Below, in pieces: positions 1 through 8,363 of a stretch of 58,731 nt of DNA (its first letter is position 1; the number at the start of each line of letters is the position of its first letter). The DNA comes from an uncultured Bacteroidales bacterium (GTDB lineage Bacteria > Bacteroidota > Bacteroidia > Bacteroidales > UBA4417): contig CAIRMR010000037.1 in assembly GCA_903879715.1 (NCBI GenBank), positions 1 to 58,731 of the forward strand, written 5' to 3'. A program made the translations under genes and the position numbers. The notes under the pieces are model-generated. The model saw only the letters and a program-made list of their open reading frames with translations. It was not told the origin of the DNA and made no database searches.

Positions 1-2
1 AT

Positions 3-782
3 TTTTTGTTTTGTTTTGCGACTACTAATTTATGCGATTCTCAAGCACCTTTTTATTTCAAACTTTCGGATAGTTGTGAATTCATTTTAATTGCAGAAAC
101 GGAGTACAAAAATGAAAAACCAGAAGCTTCAAAAAACAATTTTCAACAAGCGTTAACTGTTAAACCAAATGAACTGTATCCAAAAGATTTTATCCGGAAA
201 ATAGACGACGAGAAATATAATAAGCTTGTGAAAAGTGCAGAAGATGAATATAAAAGCGAAAAATTTGAAATTTCAAAAAGTTATTTTGAACAGGCCATGG
301 CAGTTAAACCAAGTGAGAAATATCCAAAAGATTTTATCCGGAAAATAGATATTGAAAATGCAAATATTCGGTCATCAGCAGATAGCCTATTCCGATTAAA
401 AGATTTTGATAATGCACTGATAGCTTTTAAACAATCATTAAAGTACAATTCAAATAACAATAAATCAAAAGAAAAAATCAGGGATATAGAAAACACTAAA
501 AATGAAATTAGTGAAACGAATATAAAGATAAATAAAAAGAAAATTGAGTTAGAGCCGGAGTTGGGAAGAGTATTGAAGAAAGTATATTTATCTACAAATG
601 CCTATTTCGAAAATAAGTTATACGCCGAAAAGGATATTTTTATAGCTCTATCAATTAAAAAAAAGTTTTTTGAAGTTCTGAAAAAAATCCAAGCTCTGGA
701 GGAAACAAAGGACAAGGAAATACAAAAACAATTAAAAGATGTTGAAACACCTGAGGAATATATAAAAATACTTGGAGAGTAA
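3..782 (+). CDS. TPR-like repeat protein, 5' end outside window
   Basis: The reading frame is open from the first bases of the window, with no in-frame stop before the only nearby start-like codon (TTG at 6), so this is very probably the C-terminal part of a longer protein. It contains two similar tetratricopeptide-like units, each ending in a KPxExYPKDFIRKID-type sequence (about residues 30-68 and 70-117), then a third, more divergent helical unit and a Lys/Glu-rich helical tail. Units of this type are common in Bacteroidota envelope and gliding/OmpA-type proteins, where they act as protein-interaction scaffolds. No enzymatic motif is visible. The stop codon is at 780-782, followed by a long intergenic region. 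Function is not assignable from this fragment. Confidence 0.6.
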   Translation, partial: FLFCFATTNLCDSQAPFYFKLSDSCEFILIAETEYKNEKPEASKNNFQQALTVKPNELYPKDFIRKIDDEKYNKLVKSAEDEYKSEKFEISKSYFEQAMAVKPSEKYPKDFIRKIDIENANIRSSADSLFRLKDFDNALIAFKQSLKYNSNNNKSKEKIRDIENTKNEISETNIKINKKKIELEPELGRVLKKVYLSTNAYFENKLYAEKDIFIALSIKKKFFEVLKKIQALEETKDKEIQKQLKDVETPEEYIKILGE

Positions 783-1333
783 GTCCTAAACCCGAATTCA
801 TTCAAGTGAAATATTTCAAAAGGACTGTTTCTTAAGTGATTAATTGATCCGATTAAAATTAAAATGTTTCAGAAGAAAAATTGAGATTTTTTTGCCCTAA
901 CACCCTTACACTTTAACAACATTTCACCCTTTCGACAATTTACAGGTATTTTTTTCCTGGTTAGCTAATTGGCAAAATATTACTAAACGATCGCTTCAAT
1001 ACAAATACGGCAAATTATTTTTTTTGTACACTAAATGTAAAAGGATTATATTTGAAAGTTGATATTTTAGCATACTAGCCAGAAATAATAATTTATTGTA
1101 TAGAACCATGAACAGGATGTACAATTCATATCTATCAAAACCCCGGACTTGCAGCAGGATTGAAGTCGATCAATTACATACTCCTTCCACTTTCCTTGTA
1201 ATCTGTAAAGATGTAAAATTTTATTGCATCCTTTTGGGAATTTAATTGTGATAGCCTCAAAATGAATATAAAACGGATTTAAAAAAATCAATTCAAAACT
1301 ATAACGAATAGTAAATCTGAACAGGGAATAAAA
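783..1333. other. Intergenic region and long 5' leader
   Basis: There is no credible gene here. Antisense reading frames in this stretch are shadows and run into the next gene. The region holds a good Bacteroidota promoter (1023-1054) and then about 350 bases of leader before the Yip1-like gene, ending in the leader element at 1334-1390. Confidence 0.5.
1023..1054 (+). promoter_or_regulatory. Bacteroidota-type promoter
   Basis: TTTG at 1023-1026, a 20-base spacer, then TATATTTG at 1047-1054. This matches the Bacteroidota primary-sigma consensus (TTTG, 19-21 bases, TAnnTTTG). It would start a transcript near 1060 and give an unusually long leader that contains the structured element at 1334-1390. 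Confidence 0.6.
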
Positions 1334-1390
1334 GTGGAGCCAGCACCCACTCAAATAAACGGGGCGATACTGAAAAGCCTTATGAGTAGG
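1334..1390 (+). promoter_or_regulatory. Leader element copy A (candidate cis-regulatory RNA)
   Basis: First of three related leader sequences. GTGG (1334-1337) pairs with CCAC (1347-1350) around the 9-base loop AGCCAGCAC. A conserved core ACGGGGCG follows, then GCC and a terminal GAGTAGG (1384-1390). The segment CCCACTC (1346-1352) can alternatively pair with GAGTAGG, so two exclusive folds are possible. It ends 23 bases before the ATG of the Yip1-like gene. It matches no riboswitch class I recognise. Confidence 0.45.
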
Positions 1391-1413
1391 AAAAATAGTA
1401 AAGGTTGAGTTAT

Positions 1414-2100
1414 ATGGAAAGTGATGAAAAAAAATCTCAGGAAACTGCCGAAAAATCAACATTTTCAGATGAAACTGTCGAAAAATCAACATTCTCAGAT
1501 GAAGTAAAGAATTTCTATAAAGGAGAGTTAAAAGAAATATTTGCAACATTTTTCAAGAATCCGATTGATGGTATTTTGGCTATTTTCCGAAATCCATCAG
1601 AGAAGGCATATACTAATTCCTTGATTTTATACGGGTCAGTTTTTCTCTTATATTTCATTGGATCACTTATTTTAGCTGGTGACGCAAGGAAATATATTGA
1701 CTTTTCCGTGTTCTTGAAAATTGGATTAATGCCAGTAATCATGATGTTGGCAATCTCTCTAATTGCTTTCTTCATTAAGTCGGTATCAGGTAAACCGGAC
1801 TTTAAAAATGAATTACAAACTGGTGGTATTTGTGGCATCCCGATAAGTCTACTTTTGATTATGGCCTTAATTATCAGGCTGTTTAGTGACGAAAATATTA
1901 TGCGGTTAGTAAATAATCCAGCTAATGCGGGTGCAGTTGTACTCTTATTATTACTTTATATTTTGTTGATGCTGATTAATGTTTTTCAGCAATCACTGAA
2001 AGCATCAAATACAAAAGATGCGATTGCCTGGTATGTAGCACCCGCTTCAATTCTAATAGCAATATATTTAACATTTCAAATTTCCAAAGTCCTTTTTTAA
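1414..2100 (+). CDS. Yip1-like five-helix membrane protein
   Basis: A 228-residue integral membrane protein. The N-terminal ~45 residues are hydrophilic and contain a short exact repeat (KSTFSDE twice). Five hydrophobic segments follow, at about residues 68-90, 100-125, 140-160, 172-192 and 203-225. The sequence FFKNPIDGI..IFRNPSEKAY before the first helix resembles the start of bacterial Yip1-family membrane proteins. I chose the ATG at 1414; an upstream TTG at 1405 would add three residues. The gene follows leader element copy A. The WG-repeat gene starts about 125 bases downstream after its own leader copy, so the two may be co-regulated. Family assignment is by pattern only; the molecular role is unknown. 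Confidence 0.6.
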   Translation: MESDEKKSQETAEKSTFSDETVEKSTFSDEVKNFYKGELKEIFATFFKNPIDGILAIFRNPSEKAYTNSLILYGSVFLLYFIGSLILAGDARKYIDFSVFLKIGLMPVIMMLAISLIAFFIKSVSGKPDFKNELQTGGICGIPISLLLIMALIIRLFSDENIMRLVNNPANAGAVVLLLLLYILLMLINVFQQSLKASNTKDAIAWYVAPASILIAIYLTFQISKVLF

Positions 2101-2150
2101 AATTCAAAACGTACAACATCTGATCCTTACCTATTAAATTTCATAAAACT

Positions 2151-2206
2151 GTAGAGCCAGAAACTACCAAAAAAACGGGGCGTTACCGAAAAGCCAGAAG
2201 AGTAGG
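2151..2206 (+). promoter_or_regulatory. Leader element copy B (candidate cis-regulatory RNA)
   Basis: Second leader copy, the most diverged. The first stem is GTAG (2151-2154) with CTAC (2164-2167), a compensatory change from GTGG/CCAC in copies A and C, with loop AGCCAGAAA. Core ACGGGGCG, GCC and terminal GAGTAGG (2200-2206) are kept. CTAC can also pair with GTAG inside GAGTAGG. It ends 18 bases before the WG-repeat gene. Confidence 0.5.
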
Positions 2207-2224
2207 AATCCAATTAATTTGAAA

Positions 2225-3853
2225 ATGAACAGATATTTACTTATTGCCACAGCTATTTTGATAGCGATGTCTTTTTCTTCGTGCAACTTCTTTGGAAGTG
2301 GAGGTATCTCAGAATTAAAATTAATCCCTGTTAAAAGCGGGAAAGAATTCCAATACATTGATAAGGAAGGAAAAATTGTTATTAATCCTCAATTCAATGA
2401 GGCAACCGTTTTTAGAAATGGCCTTGCATTAGTGCAAAGTTCAGGTAATGAGCCCAAATGGGGATTTATTACTGACGATGGGAAATATGCTATTACTGCT
2501 ACGTATAAAGACGCTACCGTTTTTAGTGACGATCTGGCCTGGGTTGTTTCTGAAAATGCTGCTCCAACTGCTATTAATGCTAAAGGAGAGGTCAAAATCA
2601 CCTTAACGGATGCTCAGTCGGTTAGAATCTTTAAAGAAGGACTTGCCGCATACAGTATATTGGACAGTATTGGCGTAAAATGGGGGTTTGTTGATAAAGA
2701 GGGCAAAGTAAAGATCAATCCACAGTTTTCAAACGCTGGTAATTTTAACAATGGGAAATGTGCCGTAAGTAATAAAGAAGGAAAATGGGGTTATATTGAT
2801 AAAGAAGGAAAAATTGTGATTAATAACCAGTTTGATGGAGCAGGTGAATTTGTGAAAGGGAAAGCCGTTGTAAACTCAGGGGGTAAATCAGGCGTAATTG
2901 ATGAAAGTGGCAAATATCTGATAAACCCGCAATTTTCAAATATGATGGTTGATAATGATATGTTTTTATTTGAACAGGATGGCAAATGGGGTTGGTGTGA
3001 TGGTGAAGGTAAGATCAGTATTAACGCTCAATTTAAGGATGCATACCCGTTTAACAACAATGATATGGCCGCTGTGAGATCAGGTGAGAACTTTGGATAT
3101 ATTGATAAAACCGGTAAAATAGTCATTAACCCCCAATTTGATCATGCTATTCCTTTTAACGGTAAACTTGCATTGGTTATCAGCAGCAGCAAAGTTGGAT
3201 TTATTGATAAAGAAGGCAAATATGTCATCAATCCGCAATTTGATGAAATTTCTCAGGATTTGGTTGTTTACATGTTGAATGGCTCCTCAAGTTATGAAAG
3301 TGTTGAAACAGATTATTTTAACGTAAGCGCGATAGCAAGCAGAATTAACGTGACTTCTCCCGAAGGATTTTCAATAAACGATCAGGTATCACTCATATTG
3401 ACGAAACTTAAAAAATCAGAAAACGATTTATATCTGTATGGAACTGAACATGTGATGTTCGATAATCAAAAAATCACGAATGATGCATCCTTAAGTTTTT
3501 ATGTTTTAGGTGATGTATCAAAAGAAGTTTCGGATGGTTGGTATTCAAAAAGGGTTTTCAATCCAAGTGCTAAAGCCAGAGGATTCGCTTATGTCATTTC
3601 TCTTTCAGCCAAAGGGTACGGAAAAGCAAAAAATGTAACCGATGAAATTGAAAAATCACTTACCAGCTTCAAAAAAGATGAAACCCAATCATCAGAAACT
3701 GTGAAGGTGTATAATAGTGATAAGCTAACTGTAAAAATAAATTTTGAAGGTTCACGCGTTGTCATTATGATAAATCCCTTTATTGACCCTGCAGCATTAG
3801 CCGCAGATCAGCAAAGAACTGCGGATAGTTTAGCCAGAGTTTATGGCAATTAA
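2225..3853 (+). CDS. WG-repeat lipoprotein 1
   Basis: A 542-residue predicted lipoprotein. The signal peptide ends in a lipobox (SFSSC, Cys at about residue 20). About nine WG (KWG-type) repeats follow, with units such as WGFVDKEGKVKINPQF, WGYIDKEGKIVINNQF and FGYIDKTGKIVINPQF, covering about residues 36-335. These repeats form beta-propeller-like or solenoid scaffolds, usually for binding at the cell surface. The last ~200 residues have no repeats and no recognised domain. I chose the ATG at 2225 over the TTG at 2219 because the signal peptide then starts MNRYLL as in the paralog at 4846. The stop overlaps the next gene by 11 bases, so the pair is translationally coupled. It is a close paralog of the 4846-6477 gene. 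Confidence 0.85.
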   Translation: MNRYLLIATAILIAMSFSSCNFFGSGGISELKLIPVKSGKEFQYIDKEGKIVINPQFNEATVFRNGLALVQSSGNEPKWGFITDDGKYAITATYKDATVFSDDLAWVVSENAAPTAINAKGEVKITLTDAQSVRIFKEGLAAYSILDSIGVKWGFVDKEGKVKINPQFSNAGNFNNGKCAVSNKEGKWGYIDKEGKIVINNQFDGAGEFVKGKAVVNSGGKSGVIDESGKYLINPQFSNMMVDNDMFLFEQDGKWGWCDGEGKISINAQFKDAYPFNNNDMAAVRSGENFGYIDKTGKIVINPQFDHAIPFNGKLALVISSSKVGFIDKEGKYVINPQFDEISQDLVVYMLNGSSSYESVETDYFNVSAIASRINVTSPEGFSINDQVSLILTKLKKSENDLYLYGTEHVMFDNQKITNDASLSFYVLGDVSKEVSDGWYSKRVFNPSAKARGFAYVISLSAKGYGKAKNVTDEIEKSLTSFKKDETQSSETVKVYNSDKLTVKINFEGSRVVIMINPFIDPAALAADQQRTADSLARVYGN

Positions 3854-4742
3854 GATTGATAAAAGCCGCCTATCCTATTTGAAAAACATGTGGTTTTTAG
3901 TTGCATTCCTGGGTATTGCTTTTTGTGGCAATGCCCAGGAAAATCCAGTTTGCTTCACTGAATCTCAACTCCTTAAAATGCAGAGTGCATCGCTGGGAGA
4001 TATTAGGGGGTTTTTAGCAGGAGAAGGATGGGAGCTAACAGGAGCTCAATCAGATCCAACAGTACAAAGTAATACGGTAAAGTGGCGAAAGTCAGGTTAT
4101 AACAATGGAGAGACCCTGTTTTTGTACCAACAACAGAATAAATCTAACATTGTAATTTATAATACAACGGTTTCTTGTTTCGAAAAAACAATTAAAAGTC
4201 TGTCGTTCAATAAAACTGGCAAAACTAAAGTATTAAATAATCTTTTGGTAACTTCATTTTACGAGCAAGATATAACATTGGAGTTTCGCGAATATATTGA
4301 TGGGTATTCAAATCAGAAATATTCAATCTTAATCTATAAAAAATCTTCTACAGATTCAAAAACAATAAAATTATTAACCGGGGAGAAAGATGATAATAAT
4401 AATACTGAAACTGAGAATATGCAAAATATTGCGTATTATATTATTGGCACATCCAAAGAACTGAGAGATAAGAAAGTTATTGATCATACAGGTGGTTTTA
4501 TTGGAATTAGTAAAGCAAAGTCCTTCACAGGTGACATTGACAATACTTATTTCACAAAAGTTGATATTACTACTTTTAATGAGTTGGCTGTTATGAAGAA
4601 AAAAGCGGTGTTGCTGTCTAACCATCCTTCAGGGTCATACAAGTTTATAAGTATAGACAAACAATCAGTTGAGAAATTAGTAATACTAAATTTCACCGAT
4701 TTTTGGAGCAGAAGTAAATACCTCGTTGTTGTTGCGGAATAA
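3843..4742 (+). CDS. Secreted protein, paralog trio member 1
   Basis: A 299-residue secreted protein. The hydrophobic signal segment (WFLVAFLGIAFCGNAQ, residues ~17-32) ends in a plausible signal peptidase site. The N-terminal domain (about 33-175: Cys..QLLKMQ..SLGDIR.FL..EGW) is shared with the genes at 6467 and 7365. The C-terminal ~105 residues (YYIIGTSKELRDKKVI..GGFIGI..YFTKVDI..HPSGSY..FWSRSKYLVVV) resemble a C-terminal domain I associate with several Bacteroidota surface lipoproteins; no activity is known to me. It overlaps the upstream WG gene by 11 bases. An internal ATG at 3888 would still leave the signal segment intact. Function unknown; a role at the envelope with the WG lipoprotein is inferred from coupling. 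Confidence 0.65.
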   Translation: MAIKIDKSRLSYLKNMWFLVAFLGIAFCGNAQENPVCFTESQLLKMQSASLGDIRGFLAGEGWELTGAQSDPTVQSNTVKWRKSGYNNGETLFLYQQQNKSNIVIYNTTVSCFEKTIKSLSFNKTGKTKVLNNLLVTSFYEQDITLEFREYIDGYSNQKYSILIYKKSSTDSKTIKLLTGEKDDNNNTETENMQNIAYYIIGTSKELRDKKVIDHTGGFIGISKAKSFTGDIDNTYFTKVDITTFNELAVMKKKAVLLSNHPSGSYKFISIDKQSVEKLVILNFTDFWSRSKYLVVVAE

Positions 4743-4772
4743 GTATGATCATAAAATATGTAAGCGTTTCTG

Positions 4773-4829
4773 TGGAGCCAGCACCCACTCAAATAAACGG
4801 GGCGATACCGAAAGGCCATAAGAGTAGGA
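4773..4829 (+). promoter_or_regulatory. Leader element copy C (candidate cis-regulatory RNA)
   Basis: Third leader copy, nearly identical to copy A although it precedes the paralog of the gene behind copy B. GTGG (4773-4776) pairs with CCAC (4786-4789), loop AGCCAGCAC, core ACGGGGCG, GCC (4816-4818), terminal GAGTAGG (4823-4829). It ends 16 bases before the ATG of WG-repeat lipoprotein 2. Confidence 0.5.
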
Positions 4830-4845
4830 ATCAAATCAACATAAA

Positions 4846-6477
4846 ATGAACAGATATTTATTGATTGCCACAGCTATTCTGATAGCAACGTCTTTTTCAT
4901 CCTGCAATTTTTTTGGAGGAGGAAAGATTGGAGAATTAAAATTAATTCCTGTTAAGAGCGGGAAAGAATTCCAGTACATTGACAAGGAAGGAAAAATTGT
5001 AATCAATCCACAATTCAGTGAGGCAACAATTTTCAGAAACGGCCTGGCATTGGTACGAAGTTCAGGGAATGAACCCAAATGGGGGTTTATCACCGATGAT
5101 GGGAAATACAGTATTTCAGCAAGTTATAAAAGAGCTACTGTTTTTAGTGAAGATATGGCCTGGGTTGTTTCTGACAATTCTGCTCCAACAGCCATTAACA
5201 CTAAAGGGGAGGTTAAAATTGCACTGGCAGATGCCCAAACTGTAAGAATTTTCAAAGAAGGACTCGCCGCTTACAGTGTAATGGACAGTATTGGTGTAAA
5301 ATGGGGATTTGTGGACAAAACAGGCTATGTGAAGATCAATCCGCAATTTTCATCTGCAGGTAATTTTAGCAATGGAAAATGTGCCGTAAGCAATAAAGAT
5401 GGGAAATGGGGTTATATCGATAAAGATGGAAAAATTGTGATTAATAACCAGTTTGATGGTGCCGGTGAATTTGTGAAAGGGAAAGCCGTTGTAAACTCAG
5501 GGGGTAAATCAGGCGTAATTGATGAAAATGGCAAATATCTGATAAACCCGCAATTTTCAAATATGATGGTTGATAATGATATGTTTTTATTTGAACAGGA
5601 TGGCAAATGGGGTTGGTGTGATGGTGAAGGTAAAATCAGCATTAATGCTCAATTTAAGGATGCATACCCGTTTAACAATAATGATCTGGCCGCAGTGAGA
5701 TCAGGAGAGAACTTTGGATATATTGATAAAACCGGTAAAATAGTTATTAACCCCCAATTTGATCATGCTATTCCGTTTAACGGTAAGCTTGCACTTGTTA
5801 GCAGCAGCAATAAAATTGGTTTTATTGATAAAGAAGGTAAATATGTTATTAATCCGCAATTTGATGGTATTTCTCAGGATTTACTTGTTTACATGCTAAA
5901 CGGCTCCTCTAATTATGAAAGTGTTGAAACCGATTTTTTTAATGTGAGTGCCATTGTCAGCAGAATGAACCTTACATCACCGGAAGGATTGTTGTTAAGT
6001 GATCAGATGTCACAAATATTGACAAAACTCAAAAAGTCGGAAAATGAATTAAACCTGTATAGTGACGAGCATCTGATTTTTAACAGTCAAAAAATCACCA
6101 ATGATGCTACAATAGGTTTTAGTATACTGGGGGTTGTATCAAAAGACGTATCTGACGGTTGGTACACCAAAAAGGTTTTTGATGCAAGCGCAAGAGTTAA
6201 TGGATTTTCATATGACATACACCTTATGGGAAATGGATATGGGAGAGAAAAAAATGTAATTGAAGCAATTGAAAAATTACTTACTGGATATAAAAAAGAT
6301 GAAACCAATTCAACTGAAGATGTGAAAATTTATAAAAATGAAAAACAGGTTATTTTCATTAAAAATAATTATGGCACCGTAGTTGTTTTAATAGTAAACC
6401 CTGTATATTTTAATTCTATGAATTATGGGGGTGTTTCGGTTGTAGACACAATTGCCGCATATGATTATGGAGACTAA
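4846..6477 (+). CDS. WG-repeat lipoprotein 2
   Basis: A 543-residue predicted lipoprotein that parallels WG-repeat lipoprotein 1 along its whole length: same signal peptide and lipobox (SFSSC), the same roughly nine WG repeats, and a related repeat-free C-terminal region. The middle repeats are almost identical at DNA level (compare 2820-3000 with 5450-5630), which suggests recent duplication or gene conversion. The C-terminal ~180 residues have diverged more. Like its paralog, its stop codon overlaps the start of a secreted-paralog gene by 11 bases, so the whole pair of genes was duplicated. Leader element copy C lies directly upstream. Role inferred: cell-surface scaffold. Confidence 0.85.
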   Translation: MNRYLLIATAILIATSFSSCNFFGGGKIGELKLIPVKSGKEFQYIDKEGKIVINPQFSEATIFRNGLALVRSSGNEPKWGFITDDGKYSISASYKRATVFSEDMAWVVSDNSAPTAINTKGEVKIALADAQTVRIFKEGLAAYSVMDSIGVKWGFVDKTGYVKINPQFSSAGNFSNGKCAVSNKDGKWGYIDKDGKIVINNQFDGAGEFVKGKAVVNSGGKSGVIDENGKYLINPQFSNMMVDNDMFLFEQDGKWGWCDGEGKISINAQFKDAYPFNNNDLAAVRSGENFGYIDKTGKIVINPQFDHAIPFNGKLALVSSSNKIGFIDKEGKYVINPQFDGISQDLLVYMLNGSSNYESVETDFFNVSAIVSRMNLTSPEGLLLSDQMSQILTKLKKSENELNLYSDEHLIFNSQKITNDATIGFSILGVVSKDVSDGWYTKKVFDASARVNGFSYDIHLMGNGYGREKNVIEAIEKLLTGYKKDETNSTEDVKIYKNEKQVIFIKNNYGTVVVLIVNPVYFNSMNYGGVSVVDTIAAYDYGD

Positions 6478-7312
6478 TAAAATGAAATCAGTTACAAGCT
6501 ATATAAGACATTGTTTTATATTCCTCGCATTCCTTGGCATTGCTTTCAATAGCAATGCCCAGGGTAATGCAGGTTGCTTTACAGAATTTCAACTTCTCAA
6601 AATGCAAAAGGCATCGTTAGGCGATATTCGTGTATTTTTAGCGGGAGAAGGATGGGATCTTTCAGCAGCCCAGGCAGATCCATCATTACAAAGCAATTTA
6701 GTTAAGTGGCAGAATTCAGACTACAACAATCGGGGAAATCTTCTGATTTGCTTTCATGAAGGGAAATCGAATATCGTTATTTTCCAGACATCAAAAGCCT
6801 GCTTTCAGCAATTAGTACAAGGACTGGATGCAACCAAACCTGGTGATACCAGAGTTTCTGACAATTTATTGATCACATCATTTTATCGCAATCGAATAGC
6901 ATTAGAGTTCCAGGAATATCTCGGGAATTACTCAAACAATAAATATTCGGTTATAATTTATAACGCGACTAATACGAATACACTATTTCTTAAAGAGCTG
7001 ATAACTTCACAAAATCTGGACAGAGAAATCCAGGTGGAGGATTACAATGCCAGCAAGGTTAGCCGGAATAATTATCAGAATCAAAATTCTCAATCCCAAA
7101 CGGCAGATAATTTAGAGTCCTTTGTAATAACATCCGATAAGGCTTATTTTTATTCCGAACCGACGTATTCAACTGTTACCACATCATTCCTGCTCAAAGG
7201 GCAGAAGGTAAAAAGCAATAAAACACATAATGGGTTTATCTTCACCTCATTCTCCTACAAAGGAAATTCAACCGTAGGCTGGTTAAGTCTTACTGATATC
7301 CGTAAAGAATAA
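6467..7312 (+). CDS. Secreted protein with SH3b-like C-terminus, trio member 2
   Basis: About 281 residues. The signal segment FIFLAFLGIAFNSNAQ is followed by the N-terminal domain shared with the genes at 3843 and 7365 (Cys..FQLLKMQ..SLGDIR.FLAGEGW). The C-terminal ~65 residues (SDKAYFYSEPTYSTVTTSFLL..GQKV..VGWLSL) look like a bacterial SH3 domain, a fold often found in secreted proteins that contact the cell wall. I chose the ATG at 6467, which gives the same 11-base overlap with its WG partner as seen at 3843; the ATG at 6482 is an alternative. An Asn/Gln-rich linker (about residues 195-215) joins the two domains. No catalytic residues seen. Confidence 0.7.
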   Translation: METNKMKSVTSYIRHCFIFLAFLGIAFNSNAQGNAGCFTEFQLLKMQKASLGDIRVFLAGEGWDLSAAQADPSLQSNLVKWQNSDYNNRGNLLICFHEGKSNIVIFQTSKACFQQLVQGLDATKPGDTRVSDNLLITSFYRNRIALEFQEYLGNYSNNKYSVIIYNATNTNTLFLKELITSQNLDREIQVEDYNASKVSRNNYQNQNSQSQTADNLESFVITSDKAYFYSEPTYSTVTTSFLLKGQKVKSNKTHNGFIFTSFSYKGNSTVGWLSLTDIRKE

Positions 7313-7364
7313 CAGCTGATGATGTTACCAGATTGAATAAAAACGAAATAATAAAAAAACAAGT

Positions 7365-8363
7365 ATGATTCCGATCAAAATAAAATCAGGCTTTTCGTAC
7401 AAAATGAAAATTTTGTTCATTTCAACTCTGTTTCTGAATATAGCTTTTTACAGCAAGGCTCAGGATAATGTAGGGTGCTTAAATGAAGCACAGTTGTTGA
7501 GAATGCAAAAAACATCCTTGTCTGACATACGAACTTTTTTAAATATGGAAGGATGGACCCTTGAAAAAACGAAATCACTACCTTCATTTCAAAGTACGGT
7601 TGTTGAATGGCAGAAATCTATATATGAAAACGGAGGAACCCTTAAGCTCTATATGCAATCGGGAAAGCCGAATATTGTTTCATATAAGTCACCTGGCACC
7701 TGCTTTTTGAATTTGTTAAATAGTCAGGATTCAAAAGACAGCAAAGTCCGCGTTATTGAAGATATACTCCTTACCTCTATACTTAAAAATGGGATCACAA
7801 TCGAGTTTCGGCAGTACACTTCCGGTTATTCAGGGAGCTTAAATTCTATTCTTATCTACAACTATAACACCAGCAACAAAGAACTGCTGAGTGCCATACT
7901 ACAGGCAGAAAATTCGGGTTCAGTGGTAAAAGGTGGAAAGGAACCCGTTGCTGAAACTTATTATGCTGCTAAAGTATCCAAAAGTACTGAAGAATTAAAA
8001 GAAACCCAAATACATGAAGAAGCTGAAGTGCAGGAAGAAAGTAAACCCGTATATACTATTGTTGAAGAAATGCCTCAATACCCTGGCGGAGAAGCTGAGC
8101 GCAATAAATTCCTTGCGGTAAATATTGTATATCCCCAGCAAGCAACAGAAAACGGAATACAGGGCACCGTTTATGTATCTTTTGTCGTGGATTCAAAAGG
8201 GAATATTACAGATGTTAAAGTATTACGGGGAATTGGTGGTGGTTGCGATGAAGAAGCCGTCCGTGTTGTAAAAATGATGCCACATTGGAGTCCGGGTAAG
8301 CAAAACGGGAAACCGGTGCGGGTTTTGTTCAACATGCCAATTTACTTTAAACTACAGGGATAA
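7365..8363 (+). CDS. Secreted protein with TonB C-terminal domain, trio member 3
   Basis: 332 residues. The signal peptide (MKILFISTLFLNIAFYSKAQ region) is followed by the shared N-terminal domain (CLNEAQLLRMQ..SLSDIR.FL..EGW), an acidic linker (~205-230) and a TonB C-terminal domain (~235-332: MPQYPGG.., YPQQA..NGIQGTVYVSFVVD..GNITDVKVLRGIGGGCDEEAVRVVKMMPHW.PG). A normal TonB has an N-terminal membrane anchor and a Pro-rich linker; here a cleavable signal and an unrelated domain take their place. It is therefore unlikely to be an energy transducer and more likely uses the TonB_C fold as a binding module. It lies 52 bases after trio member 2, probably in the same transcript. An internal ATG at 7404 is an alternative start. 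Confidence 0.75.
   Translation: MIPIKIKSGFSYKMKILFISTLFLNIAFYSKAQDNVGCLNEAQLLRMQKTSLSDIRTFLNMEGWTLEKTKSLPSFQSTVVEWQKSIYENGGTLKLYMQSGKPNIVSYKSPGTCFLNLLNSQDSKDSKVRVIEDILLTSILKNGITIEFRQYTSGYSGSLNSILIYNYNTSNKELLSAILQAENSGSVVKGGKEPVAETYYAAKVSKSTEELKETQIHEEAEVQEESKPVYTIVEEMPQYPGGEAERNKFLAVNIVYPQQATENGIQGTVYVSFVVDSKGNITDVKVLRGIGGGCDEEAVRVVKMMPHWSPGKQNGKPVRVLFNMPIYFKLQG

Noticed and set aside
1067-1549. 160-codon frame on the - strand upstream of and overlapping the Yip1-like gene
   Set aside because: It covers the leader element and the 5' end of a better gene; the similar peptide seen near 4790 arises from the repeated leader sequence.
2225-6477. Repeats resembling a CRISPR array
   Set aside because: The repeats are in-frame WG protein repeats of variable DNA sequence, not identical repeats with unique spacers.
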